A stretch of 64,000 bases of DNA from assembly GCA_037127315.1 (NCBI GenBank), contig JBBBDQ010001157.1, positions 158,501 to 222,500 of the forward strand, read 5' to 3'. The stretch comes from Ascarosepion bandense. Taxonomy: Eukaryota > Mollusca > Cephalopoda > Sepiida > Sepiidae. The position numbers were made by a program, and so were the translations under genes. The notes beneath the pieces were generated by a model. It ran no database searches, was not told the DNA's origin, and saw nothing but the letters and a program-made list of their open reading frames with translations. Of this stretch, positions 55,418 to 64,000 are shown piece by piece. How positions within the stretch are numbered: the first letter of the stretch is position 1; every line of letters starts with the position of its first letter.

Positions 55418-56250
55418 GGCGGACCTGAAGGAGACTACCACCACCTTTAAATTTTTAAAAAACTTTTTTCAATGCAATCTTATCGATTATACCCTAAACT
55501 TTCCGATTGACAAAAAAGAAAAACAAAATCTGGAAAATTTTCAATATTTCAACAATTTTAGGGGTGGGGCTCAGTTTTTCCTACAACTTTAGAGTAAATC
55601 AATCGTCTATTTTGATATCACTCGCCGGTACGACATTACCACCACCTGTAAATTGGTTGATTATCAATTTTCTTTTTACTTTTTTCAGTGAAAGCTTATC
55701 GATTAAACAATAAACTTTCCGATTGACAAAAACAAAAAAAACAAAAACAAAAATTGTAAAAATTTCAACAGTTAAACAATTTTAGGTTGTGGAGGCTCAG
55801 ATTTTCATACAACCTTATAGTAAATCGATCCTGTGCAATTAACTTTTTTGCTTGCGCATATTCAACTACTGAATCCTTTGCGAAATTTTTGAACAAAGCC
55901 ATTCTTGGAGATTCCGAGGAAGATGACATCGTAAGAATTAAAGAAAACTGAAAAAAAAAAAACAAAAAAAAAACAAAAAAAACAAGAGCAACAAATCGTC
56001 CCCCCCTCCCAAAAAAAAATCAAAACAAAGCGATCCCAACGTGAGTGGTTCCAAAATGGAGAATCGATTTATTATAACATTGTATGAGAAAGTGAATCCC
56101 CCCAAATTGTTTAAATATTGAATTTTTTCAAATTCTTTTTGATAATCGGAAACTTTATGTAATAACCGATAAGACTGCGCTGAAAAAAGTAAAAAAAAAG
56201 AAAGTAAAACAACAAATTTAAAGGTGGTAGTAGTTTCCTTCATGTCCGCC
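55418..56250. mobile_element. 833-bp foldback DNA element, 8-bp duplication, inside Tc1
   Basis: Left tip GGCGGACCTGAAGGAGACTA, right tip on the opposite strand GGCGGACATGAAGGAAACTA. Terminal inverted repeats extend about 200 bases with gaps (shared CCACCTTTAAATTT, TCTTATCG, CTTTCCGATT, ATTTAAACAATTT-like). Perfect 8-bp duplication TCAGTTTC flanks it (55410-55417, 56251-56258). A third copy of the terminal block lies inside, in direct orientation (55628-55840: ACCACCACCTGTAAATT, GCTTATCGATTAAAC, CTTTCCGATTGACAAAAA). Non-coding, A-rich. An 8-bp duplication fits hAT or P-like transposases; the family is not named. Confidence 0.85.
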
Positions 56251-56949
56251 TCAGTTTCCTTTTTCTCCATACTTGTGTGCACATATTTTTCGTGAAAAGC
56301 TCAATTTTCGTTTCACCAGACCAAATAACTTTCTTCCAGAATTTATCTGATTTATGTTCATACTTTTTGATAAATTTCAAATAATCTTGCACTTGTTTAC
56401 GTTTTAATAGTGGAATCTTTCTTGGTGATCGAGAATATAGGCCTGTACGATTCAGTGATCTCTTAATTTTATCTTTACTTACTTCAGTTCTGGTATTTTT
56501 CAGATCGTTCTGAATTTCTCTTCGAGTCAAAAATGACTGTTTCTTCATATTCTGGGTTATATATCGTTCAATAGCCTTGTTTAATTTACGCGGACGACCA
56601 TTCCTTTGAATATTTTCAGAAGTACCATATTCTGTCTACTTTCAAACAGTACCCACTGTAGACACAGGAAAATTTCAATCGAGCAATCTATCAATACCCC
56701 TTACAATCTTTATACAGCGTTATAATCTTCTGTCGTATATCATTTGACAATTCTTTTGTTGTAACCATTTTAATGAGTTTAGATAGTATGACAATCTTTA
56801 GTGCATCTGAGCTGTTATCACTGTATGCTGATTGAGTGACGCACTTGGTTAATACATATATTGAAGACAACCTGTGATTGGTTGAAGTACAAACCATATC
56901 AAAATAACTGAAAATGGTTTTAAAATACCCTTTTTACCGTATTATTTTG

Positions 56950-58287
56950 TAATATAGTCCTTTCTCGACGATAACAATTCTTCTGAAAGAATGCTGTGTG
57001 TTAGACACAGCTTCTGAATCAAATGATGCCGGAACAATGTTAAAACCACGATGTTAGACCCAATGATGCCGGCTGGAACCACGATGTGACGATTGATGAC
57101 TAAACGAATGCTGCAAATCTGGGATCGACGACTGGTGACGAAAATTAAACTGCATAATTCGGTGTTTTTCAATGCTACCGCTACAGCAATTATTCTCAAA
57201 CTTTTTGGAGGACGATTAAATCTTTTAAATCATAGTTGGGGGGCCACTCAACCCAATCTTCACTGTAATCAATTTCGCATAATCTTCTTTTTCATTTTCT
57301 TTTCCTCTTTCGTCATCTCTGTCAGCAACAACAAATACAACCGGCAGCAAATGCCTCGTCGAAAACAATAGATCGGTCACATATGTAAATAAATTATAAT
57401 TAATTTTATAATTTATTTTTTATAATTAAAGTTTGATTAAATTATAAAAATTAATTTGAGTTGTTACTACATGTTTTAAAACGCGGGTATATTAGGCGTT
57501 CAAATACTATTTCTACTAAATTTTTATACTAACATAAAAAAACAAAACAAAACAAAAAAACTGGCAACATATCACTAGACGTAAATACCTCTATTTCCAT
57601 GAACTGAACAAAGATAAAATTCCCATGAAAATAGCATTCAATTCTTTCTAATAGTATAAAATTTATACAAAACTACATAATGTTTTTGAAGCGTTGTCAA
57701 TGGATGTTTTAGTTAAGATTGTCTGATACAGAGATATCTCTTATGTGCACAGATGAATCAGTTTACATTTTATAGATAGTACAAATGAGATCATGTGCAT
57801 CTGACAAGTGTAAGTCGTAAATGAATCTTTTCGACAAAAGCAGTAGCTTAAATACAAGAACGTTCTTCCGCAGCCCGCAAGTTCCTGTTACTCTTTAGCT
57901 CCGCCATATTCTTGTGTATTCAAATTATTTATGGGCATATTGACATCTTGTCAAATCAATGAAGCAGTCAAAATTTCTCACTTTATTCATAAACATAAAA
58001 GACGTATCATTTTCGTGTCTGTTAGTCGCTACCATTAACGGATTGCAATAATTGAAGCCAGTCATCTTACATAAGCATTATCATTCAGAAATACACTGGT
58101 GGACAATTTGTTTGGCAAAACACATTTTTTATATTTAAAATATTCTTATTACCTTTTAGGGAAATAGATTTCTCGAAGAAGCCTATATTAATAAGTTTTT
58201 ATTAAGATGTGCCCTTTTACAGATCGAATCTTGGTGCTCCGACCACTTCTATTTACTCGTGCTAGTCGGTTGGCATCAAAGTCGAAA
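56950..58287. other. No gene recognised
   Basis: 57030-57140 holds repeated ATGATGCCGG and CCACGATGT words (two or three short imperfect units). At 58092 ACTGGTGGACAATTTGTTTG resembles a Tc1-like terminal tip. Otherwise unique AT-rich DNA. Confidence 0.35.
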
Positions 58288-60026
58288 TACCGAAATCTAC
58301 TCCAAATCATAAAATAAAAAATGCAATAAAACTAAAATATTATTCAATTTTTTTCTAAAGTCAACAATGGCCTTAATAAATCTCATTTATAAAAGCAATT
58401 AAAAGCTTTTCTAATTGAATATTGCCTTAGTTTTTACCGTCGAAATAGTTAGATGTAACCATCTTTTCTATTTTCTAACAGTTTCTTTTCTCGCTCTTCT
58501 CGTTTATGGAACTCCCTTCCGTTTGATTGCTTCCCCGATAATTACAATCTCCAAAAGTTTATATTGCCATCTTCTATCTCCTTGATTCCCATATTTTATA
58601 CATTCTTTGACATCCCTTGTGCCTTGTTTTTTCTTTTCTCTCTTTTCTCATTTAACCCCCCTGAGCACCAGTGGCGTTCCTGTCATGCTTGGAGTGAAAT
58701 TATTAATGACACAGATGACACAGATGAGATTATTCTAGTTACCTTTATAAAAAATACGTGATACCTAAGGTTTGAAATAAATTAAAAAGACTTTCTTGAA
58801 GTTTTTATTTCAGTTTTAATTTTAAGTTAATAGATTAAATTTCATATTTCCAATAAACAAAATATTTTATTGCATTCCAAAACTAATTTAGTTTTACTGG
58901 GAGAAGTTATTTTTGTTTTTTACTAAAAAAATGTTTTTAGCAGCATTTTACACAGCGTTTATTGTATTTCTTTTTATTAAAAATATTTAAAAAATAAAAT
59001 ATAATTTTCTGAAATTTTATTTGAGGAATTTATTTAAAGTATAATTAATCTGATTGAAAACAATTTTTATTTTATTTAAGCTTAAAATATCGCAGAAATT
59101 CATTTTTAAACAGATAATAGCTGTTGAAAGTGTTGAAGTCTGACAGCGTGATAACAAATCTAGTGTTGTTCTACTTAAATTTTATCTGCAAAGCTTAATT
59201 CAAGTAAATAACGTGAGCGCCTTTTTTATATAATTTTTAATTATCTGTAATCTTGAAAATTACGAAAATATTCTCCGTAATCTAATGATTTATTGAATTT
59301 TATGTATTTTGGCTTTAAATTAAGAAAAATTATTATTCTCAGTTACTGATAATTTCATGAATGATCCGTATTTACAAAAATTGGTACGTTTATACACATA
59401 CAAAAAAAAATGAAAATATTTTAAAAAATATTGGTGTTTGATAATTAGTACTAAGGTTTTACATTTTTTATTAGTAAATATAGTTGTTACTTAATAATAT
59501 CATCTAAAAGAGTTAATTAAAGATAGCATTTTAAAATATTTTAAAACTTTATAAATTAATCTAATTAAAATTAAAAAATGACAACAATTCTCGTAAAAAT
59601 GTATTTTATATCGACATTTTTCTCGAGGCAATAATGTCTTTAATAAATCTTATTTACAAAAGCAATTAAAAAAACTTTTCTAATTAAATAATGTCTTAGT
59701 TTTATTGCATTTTTCTTTTATAATTCAGAGTAGATTTTCGGTAAATGATGTTTTTTTTACAAAAGAATTGATTATTTAAATTCTCCAAGGAATCCTGATT
59801 TTCAGTAATATAAAAACTAAGAGGTTGGTATTTAAATTTCTCAAAATTTCATAAAATTAAGTGTGTTAATAAAATTCTAAGATAATTTAATTAATTTGTG
59901 AATAAATTCTGAAAATTTAATTATAATCCTACTAGCATTTAATTTTTTGCAAGTTTTTATTAATTTGGGGTATTTTTCATGATGACAGGCTCTTTTTTTT
60001 TTTGAACGAGTTAGTGGAGGTATCCA
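58288..60026 (-). mobile_element. hAT-like non-coding element, copy C, rearranged
   Basis: On the minus strand from 60026: GGATACCTCCACTAACTCG, then ATTAATAAAAACTTGC, and at 59640-59760 TTACCGAAAATCTACTCTGA and AAAAATGCAATAAAACTAAG, in the order seen at 30341-31000. At 58288-58440 the same middle words occur in plus orientation, so one end is inverted. A LINE tail (58440-58700) sits in between. Confidence 0.5.
58445..58760 (+). pseudogene. Jockey/CR1-type LINE tail and 3' end
   Basis: Reads LWNSLPFDCFPDNYNLQKFI and a long Phe/Leu-rich tail, ending PPEHQWRSCHAWSEII. The 3' words CACCAGTGGCGTTCCTGTC and TTGGAGTGAAATTATTAA match 29095-29300. It ends in short GATGACACA repeats. Confidence 0.65.
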
Positions 60027-60204
60027 TGTGATTCATACCTTCCGCTAAAAGAAAGAAAATCATAGTATATAATTTTAGATCAAATTCAATATAGTAAGTT
60101 TTGTGTTTAATTTTCCTTAAATCGTGTGTAAATGTCCATGTATTTTACAGAATTGTTAAATTATATATCTATGGCACGGTGAAAACATTCTTACAATAAC
60201 GAAT

Positions 60205-60227
60205 CTAAACTTATTTATAACTGGAAC

Positions 60228-60288
<61 letters not shown>

Positions 60289-60962
60289 CCGTTACCAATA
60301 GATTCCGAAACGGCTGAACCGATTTTCTTGAAAATTTACACAGAGGCTTATAGTAATAAGCGTCTGCGAGTGTTCTTAGCTAAGTTTTGTGTCGAGGTAC
60401 TTCCGATAAATATCGAAAATCGATAATCGAAAAAATCGGGTTATAGAAGGAGTGGTTCGATTTGAATCAAATTTGATACACTCATAGACAAAGACATAAG
60501 AAACGATATTCAGAAGTTTCAAGGTTGCAGTTCTTACAATAGTGTAGAAAATCGATAATATATATATAAAAGGCAAGATGTTTGTGTGTGTGTGTCTGTT
60601 TATTTGCCTGTATATCTGTATTTTTTTCAGCCCTTTTATTTTAGTTTTTGCTTCGGGTTTGGCTCTAATAGATATAATTGTAGTTCTTAGTCTCGGCCAT
60701 GATACCATTTACTCAGAGGACTTATTTAGCCTTCAAAATGCAGTTTACGACAAAAAAAAACTTATTTGATATCGATACCAGGAAACCAAAATTTGACTTA
60801 CATACATTCATTTTTCTTTCAGTCTACGGTTTCGCTTTAACTGGAAACAACTATTGCTTTTTAGTCTTTCGGGCCAATGTCCAAAGAGTCTGGGCTCCAG
60901 GACCATGGATTAGTTTCAAAGCTTCCATTACACCCGAGCAACGCCGGGCTATACTGCTAGTT
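60205..60962 (-). mobile_element. 758-bp interspersed repeat, copy 2 (inverted)
   Basis: Reverse-complement copy of 40857-41599, with CTAAACTTATTTATAACTGG at the left and CGCCGGGCTATACTGCTAGTT at the right edge. It has a longer GT tract (60230-60287) and a shorter TA tract. The reading frames through it (60376-61001) are not conserved with copy 1. Confidence 0.75.
60230..60287. repeat. (GT)n microsatellite inside repeat copy 2
   Basis: About 58 bases of GT. In copy 1 the corresponding part is a CAGACACA-rich tract. Confidence 0.95.
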
Positions 60963-60999
60963 AGATATATAAATTATTATCATGTGTATAAAGGTTGTT

Positions 61000-61810
61000 A
61001 GATCAACGCAGACTTTTCTCAAGACTCGCTTCTCGACTCAAGCCTCTTTCTACTTTACATAAATGATCTGCCTTATGATCATTTGTGAACATCAAAGCTG
61101 ATAATACAACTGTATGTGGGTGCATCTCCCAAACGCTAGGTGATCAGAGCTTGGTAGCTGACCTCTCCTCTGACCTAGTTCTAGCAGTTCAGTGGGGTAA
61201 AAACTGGGTGATCACATTCAGAGTGTCGAAAATCAAACTACTGACGTTCCGTCATCAAAAACCGAATCCTGAATTTTCACTTATTGCAATGAACGGGTGT
61301 TCTCTCAGGAAAGCCAAGTGCTTATTTTGACAAGTTCAAATCAGACCTCAAGTAGAACGTGAACATTGATAAGATGCTGGAGAAATGTGCGCTTTCCTGT
61401 ACCACTTTTCTGTACCAGCAAGTATCTGACCCTTGAAGCTATTGTATAATTTTTACGAGTTCCAGCTCAGACCGAAAATAGAGTACTACTGCTATATATG
61501 GGCAAAAGTTTCCCAGTCTTCATTTTGTAGTCTTAGAGTCAAAGCATCTGTTTCCTTTTAAATGGTGGATTATTATCCACCCTCCAACCCCGATTTTCAA
61601 AGACGAAACGTCTCAAGCCTTTTGCTGCTCTATTTATATTCCTAATTACATAAGTTCTAACCTTCATGGCTAAAACCCATCAGCCTACTCATATTTTAAT
61701 GAACCATAATTCGTTTTCTATTGTTGACATGTAAGTTCAACTTGAACCAGAATTCTTCTCACGAACTGTTGTTTTGTAAAACCGACTCCCAAATAGATGC
61801 TTGCCATAAA
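61000..61810 (+). pseudogene. Jockey/CR1-type LINE RT palm-to-tail remnant
   Basis: Reads SSLFLLYINDLPYDH, NIKADNTTVCGCISQTLGDQ (catalytic box ADD reads ADN), SDLVLAVQWGKNWVITFRVS, KIKLLTFRHQKPNPEFSLIA, MNGCSLRK and IEYYCYIWGK-like words. This is another subfamily of the LINE group found at 13.5 and 46.7 kb. Stops and an ADN box show it is dead. Confidence 0.7.
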
Positions 61811-61837
61811 ACCAACTTTGAGATTTGAAAAAGAAAT

Positions 61838-61880
61838 CACTCGACCGACGGTCGAGGGCGAGAGAAAATTTACTCGCCCC
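61838..61880. repeat. Two adjacent GC-rich hairpins
   Basis: CTCGACCG-A-CGGTCGAG (61840-61856) is a perfect 8-bp palindrome, followed by GGGCGAG ... CTCGCCC (61856-62879 not used; arms 61856-61862 and 61873-61879). They stand out from AT-rich surroundings. Function unknown; they may be an end of a mobile element. Confidence 0.6.
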
Positions 61881-61954
61881 AAAATCATTTTATTCGACCA
61901 GCTCCATTTTCTTAATAATCACATTACGTAAACATAGCGTGACGGAAAACAAAA

Positions 61955-62139
61955 AATGAAATTTGAATTAAAATTTCGAACGTGTTAGAAAGGATTTAAA
62001 AATTAAAAAAAAAATAATAACAATAAAATTCGATCTTTCCTCTTAATAATAGCATAAACATTTTGATGATAAAACTTTGTTTTTATTAAGTTTTAACATC
62101 ATGATACAATGTTTTTTGGCAATTGAGTGGCGGTACCTA
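61955..62139 (-). mobile_element. hAT-like non-coding element, copy D, truncated
   Basis: On the minus strand from 62139: TAGGTACCGCCACTCAATTG, AAAACTTAATAAAAACAAAG, CATCAAAATGTTTATGC, TATTATTAAGAGGAAAGATC, then TTTTTAAATCCTTTCTAACA and CGTTCGAAATTT. This is the first about 185 bases of the family. The rest is absent. Confidence 0.65.
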
Positions 62140-64000
62140 AATTTGTAGTTTCTACAACCTCCATATCATAGATGATCAAAAAATAACAAATCTGACTTTC
62201 TCAACGATTTTCTATAAAAAATGACTTACTTATATAATTTGTTTTTCGGTGCGTGGTTGAAAGAAGGATGTTTCTTTGTTTGTTTCTTTCAAATGTTCAT
62301 TTCTACTTTTCATAAACGGGAAGGAAATATAGATGTTGAGTTAAGGATAATATTTTTCCAAATGAATTTCTAAAAATTTGTGATCGTCTTAAATCTGGGC
62401 GGCAGAGACATTTTGGCTCCACTCTGGAAGCGTTAATTAAACGAACGTTTACACTGACCGAGACGATAAAAGCGAGACAGGAGCTTGTCAGTCTAAATTC
62501 CATTTGTCAGGTCTTGCTTTAATGATTGTGGGATGTCATTGTCTTTTGTTTAACCACACATTTCGAGGTAAATCAAAAGCCATGCATAAGACCAAAGAGT
62601 TCAATAATGTCATTTTAGTTCATTCGAAGTAACTTGTAAATCTTCAATGACATTTTTTGGTTGTAAAAGGAATCAAATTTCTTTTTTCTATATTTGAAGG
62701 GATACGTTTCATTGAAAGGGATACGTTTCATTGCGAAATTTGTAATCGACCGCAGGTGAGTAAAGCAATAAACTTTAATGGCTCAATTAAGTCGATCGGG
62801 CGAGTGAAATCTCAAAGGCTGCAGAAAACTACAATCTTAACCTGTTTAAGTCTAGGGTTGACCGTTATTTCCATTCTATATACCTATAAACTGTCACTCT
62901 TATTCTGTAACCCTGTCTCTCGAGTAACCCTTGTCACTTGTACAGGGTGAACATTTAAATAAAAAGTGAAAAACAACACAAATATAGCACGATGATCAAT
63001 TAGCTTATCTTAAAGCTTATTTTGCGAGCGTAGTGTGTTTGATATTAACTTGGTGAACCATTCATATGATAATTTTGTTAGTCTAAACTAAGTTTAATAA
63101 CTGGTTATCACTTTCTAAAATGTTAGCCATAAGATTTTGTAAAGAAACATTCACCAAAACAGAAACCGAACTAAAAGTAATTGTTACAAACTCTCTGTAT
63201 CAATGTTATCTATATTATATAATGTATTTATATAACATTTTAGCATCGGATATTAAATAATTGCTTTGAGAGTGATAGATAAAAACATACAAAGAAAGTT
63301 TAAGATTTATTAGAATGGCCTCTTTTGACATCTTAAGCTGCTTTTCTTCTTAAGCCGTGATAAAAGTCGTTCGTCTGCAAAGTGAACTTTAAAAAATTAA
63401 AAAAATCAACGTTTACACAAACACATGAAATAACTGGCATGAAGTGAAACATTCTTGCAAGTGGACATGATCATAAATTTTATTCACTTTTAATCTTTTA
63501 AAATATAAAATGTTCATTCAATATAAGATATCATGTGTTTCCTGTGCGTACGTTCGAGTGCATACGTGACAAATATACATAACAGATATGATTATGTGCA
63601 TATATTGAATTGAATGATTATTTGTATATATCGAATTGTTTTATTTTACAGTTTTGGAAAAATATCCTCAAAAACAAAAAAAAATATTATACTAAAACAT
63701 CTGCTGTGGATGAGATGAAAATGGTGAATGTTATACCAAAGCGAGATCTCTTTGATGTGTAATATGAGTTGACAATTTGATAAAATATAAAAAGCAGTTT
63801 ATGTAGAATTTGCAAAACAACGAGAAGCGTAATATCTAAGCGAGAAACGAGAAAACAAGAGAAAGTGAGAAAAGACTAGACATATAATAGCAAAAGGAAG
63901 CTACGAGATAAATTTAAACAGAATAAGCAAGAAACAGTAAAACAGAACGAGAGAAAATTAAGCAAGAATGAACAGAAAAAAGTAATGCGAAACCACGAAA
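62140..64000. other. AT-rich right end, no gene established
   Basis: Frames at 62303-62503 (-) and 62657-62950 (+) have no recognised family. At 62745-62762 CGACCGCAGGTGAGTAAAG is a textbook 5' splice-site sequence; upstream coding would end FHCEICNRPQ. A tandem GGGATACGTTTCATTG pair sits at 62700-62733. No other features seen. Confidence 0.35.

Larger units (their letters stand above)
54436..56900 (-). pseudogene. Tc1-like transposon, disrupted
   Basis: The minus strand from about 56771 reads MVTTKELSNDIRQKIITLYK and DCKGY (N-terminus), LTRREIQNDLKNTRTEVSKD and KIKRSLNRTGLYSRSPRKIP (DNA binding), YLKFIKKYEHKSDKFWKKVI, and WSGETKIELF (normally WSDETKIE: first catalytic Asp is Gly). After the nested 833-bp element it resumes with a GSVMIWGCF-like region, then [19 protein letters not shown] (Glu retained) and EEEWMKLPKP (about 55010). 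A possible terminal tip is GGGTAGAAAAAGTATTTAAC at 54437; the other end was not matched. A CA/TA microsatellite (54733-54800) lies between coding end and tip. Confidence 0.75.

Overview
The window looks like intergenic DNA from a large, repeat-rich animal genome, most plausibly a cephalopod mollusc (octopus-like). The reasons are the dense CA, TA, ATCT and AAT microsatellites, many decayed Penelope-like elements (PLEs), RTE and Jockey/CR1-type LINEs, mariner and Tc1 elements, and tRNA- and 5S-derived SINEs. The species is an inference; no ribosomal or mitochondrial marker is present. There are no operons, CRISPR arrays or bacterial genes.

Only one convincing intact host gene is visible: an intronless 330-residue class A (rhodopsin-like) G-protein-coupled receptor at 11074-12066 (+). 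A class II tRNA-like gene lies at 13421-13514 (-). Almost every other open reading frame is a fragment of a mobile element, an antisense shadow of one, or a translated microsatellite.

Layout. 0-11 kb: RTE LINE scraps, a PLE bounded by inverted copies of its own end (2.3-3.3 kb), a 293-bp solo LTR with a perfect 5-bp target duplication (4.35-4.65 kb), a mariner remnant, a 170-bp pogo-like MITE and a SINE. 11-13 kb: the receptor gene and its 3' flank. 12.7-20 kb: PLE inverted repeats, the tRNA-like gene, a Jockey/CR1-type LINE, a hAT-like non-coding element and a PLE split by a SINE and another repeat. 20-30 kb: mariner pieces, a 55-bp minisatellite, RTE LINEs and large microsatellites. 29.8-32 kb: an LTR-retrotransposon gag remnant whose leader/LTR end abuts a 1586-bp hAT-like element with an 8-bp target duplication. 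32-39 kb: a PLE, a 5S-rRNA-headed SINE, an 800-bp direct duplication and a tandem SINE array. 39-50 kb: LINE tails, a nearly complete dead mariner, and a long LINE carrying an 830-bp solo LTR. 50-64 kb: Tc1 remnants, one containing an 833-bp foldback element with an 8-bp duplication, more PLE and hAT-like pieces, and AT-rich sequence with no recognisable gene.

The most interesting patterns are: (1) PLE copies whose outer ends repeatedly abut a microsatellite and occur as inverted pairs, with hammerhead-like core motifs; (2) one SINE body joined to two different Pol III heads, tRNA-like and 5S-like; (3) a solo LTR with a duplicated hairpin module; (4) clean nested insertions that give an order of events. 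All assignments come from reading the sequence and from memory of protein families; no database search was run.
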